Below are positions 6,755 through 12,270 of a stretch of 12,270 nt of DNA, piece by piece. Positions within the stretch are counted from its first letter, which is position 1, and the number at the start of each line of letters is the position of its first letter. The notes under the pieces were generated by a model. That model saw only the letters and a list, made by a program, of their open reading frames with translations. It was not told where the DNA came from and did not search any database. The translations under genes and the position numbers were made by a program. The stretch is from CAZAAW01 sp964483325 (GTDB taxonomy: Bacteria > Pseudomonadota > Alphaproteobacteria > Rhizobiales > Kaistiaceae), in the NCBI GenBank assembly GCA_964483325.1, contig CAZAAW010000045.1, positions 1 to 12,270 on the forward strand, read 5' to 3'.

Positions 6755-6773
6755 AGAGGAGCGTGCACCCATT
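6755..6773 (+). promoter_or_regulatory. infC ribosome site and ATT start codon
   Basis: AGAGGAG (6755-6761) lies nine bases before ATT (6771-6773). The residues that follow, RRPHRAPPPTKDGPR, are where alphaproteobacterial IF-3 normally begins after Met. No ATG or GTG in this frame fits; the in-frame TTG at 6723 lies upstream of the ribosome site. A rare AUU start is a known feature of infC in E. coli, where IF-3 represses its own translation by rejecting it. Confidence 0.82.
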
Positions 6774-7307
6774 CGCCGACCCCACAGAGCGCCGCCGCCC
6801 ACCAAGGACGGGCCGCGCACCAACACTGAAATCCGTGTCCGCGAGGTTCAGCTGATCGACCAGGACGGGCAGAATCACGGCGTGACGCCGATCCAAGATG
6901 CGCTGCGCATCGCCCAGGAGGCGGGCCTCGACCTGGTGGAGATTTCCCCCAACGCCGAGATCCCGGTCGTCAAGATCATGGATTTCGGCCGCTTCAAGTA
7001 CCAGTCGCAGAAGAAGGCGGCCGAGGCGCGCAAGAAGCAGAAGACCGTCGAGGTCAAGGAAATCAAGATGCGCCCCAACATCGACACGCATGACTACGAC
7101 GTGAAGATGAAGGCGATGCGCCGCTTCTTCGAGGAAGGCGACAAGGTCAAGGTCACGCTGCGCTTCCGCGGCCGCGAGATGGCGCATCAGGAGCTGGGCA
7201 TGAAGCTGCTGGACCAGGTCAAGGAAGAGACGCAGACGGAGGCCAAGGTCGAGGCCGAGCCGCGTCTCGAGGGCCGGCAGATGACCATGGTGCTGGCGCC
7301 GCGCTGA
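6771..7307 (+). CDS. infC: Translation initiation factor IF-3
   Basis: IF-3 binds the 30S subunit, keeps it apart from 50S and checks start-codon pairing with initiator tRNA. From the ATT start the product is 178 residues, the usual length. The N-terminal domain carries VREVQLIDQDGQNHG and the family signature VVKIMDFGRFKYQ (66-78). A charged linker helix KKAAEARKKQKTVEVKEIK follows at 81-99. The C-terminal domain has RPNIDTHDYDVKMKAMRRFFEEGDKVKV and the conserved RFRGREM (131-137). The rare start codon suggests autoregulation as in E. coli, an inference. In many bacteria rpmI and rplT follow infC; here a terminator-like hairpin and an aldo/keto reductase follow, so it appears to be expressed alone. 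Confidence 0.95.
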   Translation: MRRPHRAPPPTKDGPRTNTEIRVREVQLIDQDGQNHGVTPIQDALRIAQEAGLDLVEISPNAEIPVVKIMDFGRFKYQSQKKAAEARKKQKTVEVKEIKMRPNIDTHDYDVKMKAMRRFFEEGDKVKVTLRFRGREMAHQELGMKLLDQVKEETQTEAKVEAEPRLEGRQMTMVLAPR

Positions 7308-7323
7308 CGGCGTCGGCGCATCC

Positions 7324-7378
7324 GGGAGCCTGCCGGGCTCCCCTGTCGTGGCCGGGCTCGTCCCGGCCATTGTCTTTT
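7324..7378 (+). terminator. Tandem hairpins after infC, probable terminator
   Basis: The first hairpin is GGGAGCC-tgccg-GGCTCCC (7324-7342), with no T run after it. The second is TGGCCGGG-ctcgt-CCCGGCCA (7349-7369), followed by TTGTCTTTT, which fits a Rho-independent terminator for infC. The second palindrome also resembles the palindromes inside family A repeats, so it may be a solitary repeat unit doing a terminator's job. Confidence 0.6.
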
Positions 7379-7402
7379 CAGGGCGGCGTGGTGCCGCCGC
7401 CG

Positions 7403-7432
7403 GGCATTGACGACCCCGGCATTGACGGCCCC
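7403..7432 (+). repeat. 15-bp tandem repeat before the aldo/keto reductase gene
   Basis: GGCATTGACGACCCC (7403-7417) is followed directly by GGCATTGACGGCCCC (7418-7432), with one mismatch. Each copy contains TTGACG, a -35-like hexamer. A convincing -10 box at the right distance is not evident. The stretch from 7433 to 7528 is otherwise featureless and C-rich. Confidence 0.7.
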
Positions 7433-7544
7433 GCCCCGGACTTCCATGTTTCCCCTGTCCGGCCCGCGCCCCGGTCCCTCCCGGCCCGCCTGCCGCGCGG
7501 CATCTCGCCGGTTCCATATCCTTCGCTTAAAGGACATTCTTCCC

Positions 7545-8525
<981 letters not shown>

Positions 8526-8590
8526 GGCTGCGGGCGCGGCCCGGCGGGATAGGCGCCTTCGCGTTCAGGCAGCCGCCACCGCATCAGCTG

Positions 8591-8723
8591 CGTCATGCCC
8601 GGGCGAAGACCCGGGCATCCACGCGAACACCGGCGGTGCAGGAAAAGGCGGCCTCGCGGGCGGCGTTCTTTTCTGGCGAAAGCCGTGTTCGCGTGGATGG
8701 CCGGATCAAGTCCGGCCATGACG
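8591..8723 (+). repeat. Family A composite palindrome element (A3)
   Basis: It is bounded by CGTCATG (8591-8597) and CATGACG (8717-8723), 133 bp. Left palindrome: CCCGGGCGAAGACCCGGG. Inverted arms: CATCCACGCGAACAC (8616-8630) and GTGTTCGCGTGGATG (8685-8699). Right palindrome: GGCCGGATCAAGTCCGGCC. The core between the arms is itself partly self-complementary (GGAAAAGGCGGCC facing GGGCGGCGTTCTTTTC). Same orientation as A4 at 11166, opposite to A2. Confidence 0.87.
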
Positions 8724-8796
8724 CCTGTGGGGCGGTGGCAGCGTGCGAACCTCCCGGCTTGCCGCGCGGTGGAGCGTCGTGCGAAACCGCCCAGCA

Positions 8797-8877
8797 GCGC
8801 TCCCCACCCGACCCCCGGCTGCGCCGGGGCCACCCTCCCCGTCCCGTGCCGGTGAGGGATGGGCGCCTCTTTCTGCC
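8797..8877 (+). repeat. Family B repeat (B3)
   Basis: The blocks are GCGCTCCCCACCCGACCCCC, the palindrome CCCCGGC-tgc-GCCGGGG, CCACCCTCCCCGTCCC, and GGTGAGGGATGGGCGCCTC. Compared with B4, it has a short extra piece (GTGC) before GGTGAGGG. It follows A3 with a 73-base spacer holding a CGTGCGAA motif like the one after A1. Confidence 0.75.
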
Positions 8878-8914
8878 GGGGATGGCACTCCACATCGGGA
8901 AGCACGCACGCATT

Positions 8915-9089
8915 CCTCTCCCATAGGGAGAGGTCGGAAGCCTTGGTGAGCGGAGCGAACCTAGGCGGACGGGTGAGGGGTTCGGCCCATGGGAATCCTG
9001 CCCTTGCGCCGCAACCGCGTGTCGCCGGCAGTGTCCCTCACCCGGAAACGCTCCGCGTTTCCGACCTCTCCCATTGGGAGAGGTAAGGG
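8915..9089 (+). repeat. Family C repeat (C2)
   Basis: This is a copy of C1 in the opposite orientation. Terminal hairpins CCTCTCCC-ata-GGGAGAGG (8915-8933) and CCTCTCCC-att-GGGAGAGG (9065-9083) keep the 8-bp stem exactly, while the three loop bases differ from each other and from C1. Interior blocks such as GTGAGCGGAGCGAACCTAGG and TGGGAATCCTGCC match C1's reverse complement. Confidence 0.85.
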
Positions 9090-9119
9090 CGCCCCCAGCG
9101 CCGCAGCAACTCCGCACCG

Positions 9120-9194
9120 GCGCTCCCCACCCGACCCCGGCTGCGCCGGGGCCACCCTCCCCGTCCCGGTGAGGGATGGGCGTCTCTTTCTGCC
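9120..9194 (+). repeat. Family B repeat (B4)
   Basis: This is the cleanest copy: GCGCTCCCCACCCGACCCCGG, tgcGCCGGGG, CCACCCTCCCCGTCCC, GGTGAGGGATGGGCG, then TCTCTTTCTGCC, which also follows B3. It faces an inverted copy (B5) about 44 bases away, so the pair could fold into a long stem. Confidence 0.78.
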
Positions 9195-9237
9195 AAGCCA
9201 GCCTTCTTCAGGGACGTCTCCGTCATCGGGAGGCACG

Positions 9238-9299
9238 CACCCATCCCTCACCGGGACGGGGAGGGTGGCGCGCGCCGTAGGCGCGTGACGGGTGGGGAC
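9238..9299 (-). repeat. Family B repeat, inverted copy (B5)
   Basis: It reads CACCCATCCCTCACCGGGAC, GGGGAGGGTGG, a diverged middle with CGCGCCGTAGGCGCG in place of the CCCCGGC palindrome, and GGGTGGGGA. That is family B reversed. B4 and B5 form an inverted pair around a spacer at 9195-9237. Confidence 0.65.
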
Positions 9300-9383
9300 C
9301 CACGCCGGGCACGATGCGCCTCCATCGCCGGCGGCGCCTCATCCTGCGCCGGCCGCAACCCCCATCGCTTCAGCCCAAAAACA

Positions 9384-9411
9384 AAAATGCCCGGGTCTCC
9401 CCGGGCATTTT
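9384..9411 (-). terminator. Rho-independent terminator of hemA
   Basis: A perfect 12-bp inverted repeat, AAAATGCCCGGG (9384-9395) and CCCGGGCATTTT (9400-9411), surrounds a four-base loop that reads GAGA on the minus strand. In the hemA direction the stem is followed by TTTTTGTTTTT. It starts 25 bases after the hemA stop codon. It is the clearest terminator in the window. Confidence 0.93.
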
Positions 9412-9436
9412 GCGTCTGCGTTGCCGCGGTGCTGCG

Positions 9437-10735
9437 TCAGCCGCCGGCGGGGGGGAAGACCGCCACCTGGGTGTTGCCGCCGGCGGCGAGCTGGCGGCTC
9501 GGGGCGGCGGCGGGGGTCTCTTCCGTGGTGAAAAACGGCAGGTCGAGCTTCTTCCACACCGCCACCAGCGCGTCGCGCAGCGTGTCGATCAGCGCGTCGT
9601 CGTGGAACGGCGTCGGCGTGATGCGCAACCGCTCGGTGCCGCGCGGCACCGTCGGGTAGTTGATCGGCTGGATGTAGATGCCGTGCTCGTCGAGCAGCAT
9701 CTGGCTCGCCATGCGGCAGAGGGCGGCGTCGGCGACAAGCACCGGCACGATATGCGTCTCGCTCGGCATCACCGGCAGGCCGGCGGCGGCGAGCACCGCC
9801 TTGGTGCGGCCGGCGGCGCGCTGGTGCATCTCGCGCTCCGCCGTCGAGGTCTTGAGATGGCGGATCGAGGCGGTGGCGGCCGCGGCGAGGCCGGGCGGCA
9901 GCGAGGTGGTGAAGATGAAGCCCGGGGCGTAGGAGCGGATGGCGTCGATGACGGCGCGCGAGCCGGCGACATAGCCGCCCAGCGTGCCGAAGCCCTTGGC
10001 CAGCGTGCCCTCGATGATGTCGACGCGGTGCATGACGCCGTCGCGCTCGCAGATGCCGCCGCCGCGCGCCCCGTACATGCCCACGGCATGGACCTCGTCG
10101 ATATAGGTCATGGCGCCGTATTTCTCGGCGAGGTCGCAGATCGCGGCGATCGGCGCCACGTCGCCGTCCATCGAATAGACCGACTCGAAGATGATCAGCT
10201 TGGCGCGGTCGGCACCCGCGGCGGCCAGCAGGCTCTCCAGGTGATCGAGATCGTTGTGGCGGAAGATCTTCTTCTGCGAGCCGGAGCGGCGCACGCCCTC
10301 GATCATCGAGGCGTGGTTGAGCTCGTCGGAGAAGATGATGCAGTCCGGCAGCAGCTTGGCCAGCGTCGAGATCGCCGCCTCGTTGGAGATGAAGCCGGAG
10401 GTGAAGACCAGCGCCTGTTCCTTGCCGTGCAGGTCGGCGAGCTCGCGCTCCAGCTCGACCAGCGGGTGATTGGTGCCGGAAATGTTGCGGGTGCCGCCGG
10501 AGCCGACGCCCATGCGCGTCGCCGCATCGGTCAGCGCCGCGACGACGGCCGGGTGCTGGCCCATGCCGAGATAGTCGTTCGAGCACCAGACCGTGACTTC
10601 ACGCGTCTCCCCCTCGGTGCGCCACAAGGCGGTGGGGAAGCGGCCGGCGATGCGTTCCAGATCGGCGAAAACCCGGTAGCGCTTCTCGGCGTGGAGCGCC
10701 TCGAGCGCCTCGGTGAAAAACGACTGGTAATCCAT
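9437..10735 (-). CDS. hemA: 5-aminolevulinate synthase (ALAS)
   Basis: This PLP enzyme condenses glycine and succinyl-CoA to 5-aminolevulinate, the first committed step of tetrapyrrole synthesis by the C4 (Shemin) route found in alphaproteobacteria. The 432-residue product opens with MDYQSFF, as ALAS does. It has VWCSNDYLGMGQ (49-60), GSGGTRNISGTNH (78-90), DELNHASMIEG (137-147), His141, Asp213 in YIDEVHAVGMYG, and the PLP lysine Lys247 in EGTLAKGFGTLGGY. Each lies one residue before its Rhodobacter ALAS counterpart, as I recall that numbering. A tail of about 27 residues after WKKLDLPFF is longer than usual and low in complexity. I chose the ATG at 10735; a second in-frame ATG eight codons earlier (10759) is possible, and neither has a strong ribosome site. 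A strong terminator follows. Confidence 0.96.
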   Translation of the reverse strand: MDYQSFFTEALEALHAEKRYRVFADLERIAGRFPTALWRTEGETREVTVWCSNDYLGMGQHPAVVAALTDAATRMGVGSGGTRNISGTNHPLVELERELADLHGKEQALVFTSGFISNEAAISTLAKLLPDCIIFSDELNHASMIEGVRRSGSQKKIFRHNDLDHLESLLAAAGADRAKLIIFESVYSMDGDVAPIAAICDLAEKYGAMTYIDEVHAVGMYGARGGGICERDGVMHRVDIIEGTLAKGFGTLGGYVAGSRAVIDAIRSYAPGFIFTTSLPPGLAAAATASIRHLKTSTAEREMHQRAAGRTKAVLAAAGLPVMPSETHIVPVLVADAALCRMASQMLLDEHGIYIQPINYPTVPRGTERLRITPTPFHDDALIDTLRDALVAVWKKLDLPFFTTEETPAAAPSRQLAAGGNTQVAVFPPAGG

Positions 10736-11055
10736 GGCACCGCTCAGTTTGGACTTCATAGAAACTAGTTCGCCAAAACCCCGAAGTCCACCATCCCATG
10801 CCGCGAAAACGGTCGATGTTGCCGCACCCTGGGCAAGCTGGGCCGCTGTCGGGCGGCGTCGTTTATCGGGGAATCGATATGAATGGCGGGTGAACCCGGT
10901 GGAGTTGGAACAAGCATAGACTCGCCGCCGCGCCGCCGCCACTCCCGCGAGCAGATGAGGGTCACGATGGGGTGAAAAAAGGCGGCGCCGGAAAGCGCCA
11001 ACGCCGGCCGGAGCGCCGCCGGCGCGGCGGAATGCCGCCGATGAGCGTGGATGCG
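10736..11055 (-). other. hemA upstream region with an inverted repeat
   Basis: No gene was found in these 320 bases. TATCG-gggaat-CGATA (10864-10879) is a perfect 5-bp inverted repeat about 130 bases before the hemA ATG and could be an operator. It does not match the FNR-type TTGAT-N4-ATCAA site sometimes found at hemA. I could not pick a convincing -35/-10 pair. Bases 10982-11045 are a run of GCC/GGC palindromes without a clear role. Confidence 0.4.
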
Positions 11056-11107
11056 AGGCGCCAGCGGTCCGGCGGGCATCGGCGCGGGTGCGAGGCGCCC
11101 GGCGGCG
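11056..11107 (+). repeat. Direct repeat D1, left of the toxin-antitoxin region
   Basis: This 52-bp block (AGGCGCCAGCGGTCCGGCG at the left, GCGAGGCGCCCGGCGGCG at the right) recurs in the same orientation at 12147-12199. By hand alignment 49 of 53 columns match, with one single-base gap. Each copy also holds two AGGCGCC motifs near its ends. Confidence 0.85.
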
Positions 11108-11165
11108 CTCTCCACCCTTCCCGATGACATCGCACCCGCAACAGTGCCTGCCAACGCCCTAGCTG

Positions 11166-11294
11166 CGTCATGCGCGGGCGAAGGCCCGGGCATCCACGCG
11201 AACACCGCGGGTGCGGAAGAGAGCGCCACGGCCGACGCCCCTTTCTGCGCCATCCGTGTTCGCGTGGATGGCCGGATCAAGTCCGGCCATGACG
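11166..11294 (+). repeat. Family A composite palindrome element (A4)
   Basis: It is bounded by CGTCATG (11166-11172) and CATGACG (11288-11294), 129 bp. The 15-bp arms are CATCCACGCGAACAC (11191-11205) and GTGTTCGCGTGGATG (11256-11270). The right palindrome GGCCGGATCAAGTCCGGCC is intact; the left one has decayed by one base (CGCGGG facing CCCGGG). It sits between D1 and the toxin promoter. A remnant resembling the start of family B (GGCGGTGCTCCCA) follows at 11328-11340. Confidence 0.87.
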
Positions 11295-11369
11295 CCGGTG
11301 GGGTGGAAATGGAGAGTACGAACTTCCGGCGGTGCTCCCAACACGTCACCGCACGCCCCATATCTCATT

Positions 11370-11402
11370 TTGCTATTCCATGCGATATCGCAATATGCGA
11401 TA
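11370..11402 (+). promoter_or_regulatory. Candidate toxin-antitoxin promoter and operator
   Basis: TTGCTA (11370-11375) and TATGCG (11394-11399), 18 bases apart, resemble -35 and -10 boxes. Between them lies a perfect 12-bp palindrome, TGCGATATCGCA (11381-11392), and a second half site TGCGATA (11396-11402) overlaps the -10. This is where an autoregulating antitoxin would bind. The region is more AT-rich than its surroundings. No strong ribosome site precedes the toxin ATG at 11411. Confidence 0.55.
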
Positions 11403-11410
11403 CCGGCAGC

Positions 11411-11656
11411 ATGAAGGGCGTCGCTTTCACTACGTCTGCCGCCAAAGCCCTCGCCAAGCTGCCGGCCGATATCCGCCAGCGGATCATCGCCAAGATCGAC
11501 CGCTATGCCGCCGGCCAGTCCGCCGACGTCAAGGCTATGGTCGGCGAGGACGGCGCGGCGCGAATGCGGGTCGGCGACTACCGCATCATCTTCATCGAGA
11601 CGGCCGACGCCATCCAGGTTGTCGCCATCGGGAACCGCCGCGAAATCTACCGCTGA
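11411..11656 (+). CDS. RelE-like type II toxin
   Basis: The 81-residue product has the size and pattern of the RelE/ParE/HigB toxin fold. A helical N-terminal half (AKALAKLPADIRQRIIAKIDRYAAG) is followed by beta strands RMRVGDYRIIFIETADAIQVVAIGNRREIY. The C-terminal GNRREIY and the arginines at 51, 53, 58, 76 and 77, with Tyr80, are the positions that usually make up the mRNA-cleaving site in RelE-type toxins. By homology it would be a ribosome-dependent or free mRNA interferase; a ParE-like gyrase poison is less likely. It is the first gene of a pair: the antitoxin begins 12 bases after its stop, an order typical of higBA-like systems. Confidence 0.87.
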   Translation: MKGVAFTTSAAKALAKLPADIRQRIIAKIDRYAAGQSADVKAMVGEDGAARMRVGDYRIIFIETADAIQVVAIGNRREIYR

Positions 11657-11668
11657 CAGGAGATGCCA

Positions 11669-12103
11669 ATGGGCAAGCCCCAGATGATCACCACCGAGGC
11701 CGGTGAGCGTCTCGTCGTTCTCACCGAACGCGATTATCTCGCCCTGCGCGCCAGCGCCGGCGACGAGGAAGCCGAGGACGCCATGACCGTCGTTCTCGCC
11801 GGCGAGGCTCAGGCGCGCCTCACGGCCGGCGAGGACGTGCTGATACCGAGCGACACCGCACTGGCGATCGCCATGGGTACAGCGCCGCTGGCGGCGATCC
11901 GCAAATGGCGCGGCCTGACCCAGGCCGGGCTTGCCGACAAGGCCGGCGTAAGCCAAGTCATGATCTCGCAGATCGAGAGCCGCCGCCGGATCGGCAGCAT
12001 GCCCATGCTCCGGGCGCTGGCGGCCGCTCTGGACGTCCCTGTCTCCGTCCTGATCGAGGATAGCGCGCCCCAGGACCGGAGCCGCCCGCCGACCGGCGCC
12101 TAG
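11669..12103 (+). CDS. XRE-family antitoxin and repressor
   Basis: The 144-residue product has an XRE helix-turn-helix at about 75-130: AAIRKWRGLTQAGLADKAGVSQVMISQIESRRRIGSMPMLRALAAALDVPVSVLI. The N-terminal 60 residues (MITTEAGERLVVLTERDYLALR, then an acidic stretch) probably form the toxin-binding part, as in other RelE partners with an XRE domain. Expected role: neutralise the toxin and repress the shared promoter. I chose the ATG at 11669, six bases after AGGAG (11658-11662), over the ATG at 11663 that lies against the same site. The C-terminal tail DSAPQDRSRPPTGA looks disordered. Confidence 0.9.
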   Translation: MGKPQMITTEAGERLVVLTERDYLALRASAGDEEAEDAMTVVLAGEAQARLTAGEDVLIPSDTALAIAMGTAPLAAIRKWRGLTQAGLADKAGVSQVMISQIESRRRIGSMPMLRALAAALDVPVSVLIEDSAPQDRSRPPTGA

Positions 12104-12121
12104 CCTCGTCTCGGGCGAGCG

Positions 12122-12145
12122 CCGGCATAGGATCCGGCATAGGAT
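12122..12145 (+). repeat. Perfect 12-bp tandem repeat
   Basis: CCGGCATAGGAT occurs twice back to back (12122-12133 and 12134-12145), directly before direct repeat D2 and 18 bases after the antitoxin stop. Function unknown. Confidence 0.85.
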
Positions 12146-12146
12146 A

Positions 12147-12199
12147 AGGCGCCAGCGGTCCGGCGCGGCGTCGCCGCGGGGGCGAGGCGCCCGGCGGCG
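12147..12199 (+). repeat. Direct repeat D2, right of the toxin-antitoxin region
   Basis: This is the second copy of the 53-bp block at 11056-11107, in the same orientation, 1,091 bases apart start to start. The interval between the copies contains family A element A4 and the toxin-antitoxin pair. Confidence 0.85.
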
Positions 12200-12211
12200 A
12201 GCGCCCGGGCC

Positions 12212-12270
12212 TCAACTGCGCAGCGTTGCGCCGGTGGCTTTGGCGACGGCGGCGACGATCTTCTGCGACA
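12212..12270 (-). CDS. C-terminal fragment of an unidentified protein
   Basis: Reading in from the right window edge, one minus-strand frame is open for 18 codons and gives SQKIVAAVAKATGATLRS before a TGA at 12212-12214. Codon use (GCC, GTC, ATC, AAG) matches the real genes in this window, so it is probably the end of a gene that begins beyond the edge. It is too short to identify the family. Confidence 0.5.
   Translation of the reverse strand, partial: SQKIVAAVAKATGATLRS

Noticed and set aside
6723..6770. TTG start for infC at 6723
   Set aside because: It would place the strong ribosome site inside the coding region and add an N-terminal extension (AARPHHHQRQ) not expected in IF-3.
8593..9117. 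Minus-strand open frame of 174 codons in the repeat island
   Set aside because: It is a translation of family A, B and C repeats (ASWPDLIRPSTRT-type peptides). The same peptides appear at each repeat copy, in several frames, so it is not a gene.
8591..9299. CRISPR array in the repeat-rich gap
   Set aside because: The repeats are of different families, sizes and orientations, with no regular spacers and no cas genes nearby.
9314..10768. Long plus-strand open frame of 484 codons opposite hemA
   Set aside because: It is an antisense shadow of hemA and reads straight through the hemA terminator.
10864..10879. FNR/FnrL-type box upstream of hemA
   Set aside because: TATCG-N6-CGATA does not fit TTGAT-N4-ATCAA in sequence or spacing; kept only as an unexplained inverted repeat.
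11056..12199. Complete insertion sequence or integron cassette around the toxin-antitoxin pair
   Set aside because: The flanking repeats are direct, not inverted; no transposase or integrase gene lies between them; and no attC-like structure was seen.

Overview
This is a GC-rich chromosomal window that looks alphaproteobacterial, most likely order Hyphomicrobiales (Rhizobiales). The signs are an ALAS-type hemA (C4 haem pathway), a GST-fold FzlA-like division protein next to queG, an alphaproteobacterial-style infC beside an ABHD10-like hydrolase, and intergenic palindromes of the kind common in rhizobial genomes. The genus cannot be read from the sequence.

Layout. At 209-1015 (minus) is uppP (undecaprenyl-diphosphatase). 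Diverging from it is a tight plus-strand cluster, 1174-4214: fzlA, queG, a 96-residue pentad-repeat protein and a YeeZ-like NAD-binding protein. A repeat block (4266-4625) separates this from two minus-strand genes: a secreted protein built of two IalB-like halves (4630-5583) and a serine hydrolase (5724-6491). Then come infC (6771-7307, with an ATT start) and an aldo/keto reductase (7545-8525). Between the reductase and the convergent hemA (9437-10735, minus) lie about 850 bases without genes, filled almost entirely with repeats. The right end holds a RelE-like toxin and XRE antitoxin pair (11411-12103) between two 53-bp direct repeats. The last 59 bases appear to be the 3' end of another minus-strand gene.

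How the genes relate. Most are housekeeping: lipid-carrier recycling and division (uppP, fzlA), tRNA queuosine (queG), translation initiation (infC) and tetrapyrrole synthesis (hemA). The accessory part is the intergenic DNA. At least three repeat families recur: A, an inverted pair of palindromes about 130 bp long; B, about 50-105 bp; and C, about 180 bp with an 8-bp hairpin at each end. They occur in both orientations and partly as A-B composites, resembling BIME/REP-type or MITE-like elements. They account for most of the spurious small ORFs. No transposase for them is in the window.

The points most worth a second look are the repeat network, the direct repeats around the toxin-antitoxin pair, the pentad-repeat protein overlapping queG, and the internally duplicated secreted protein. 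I see no CRISPR, rRNA, tRNA, phage or complete insertion sequence.
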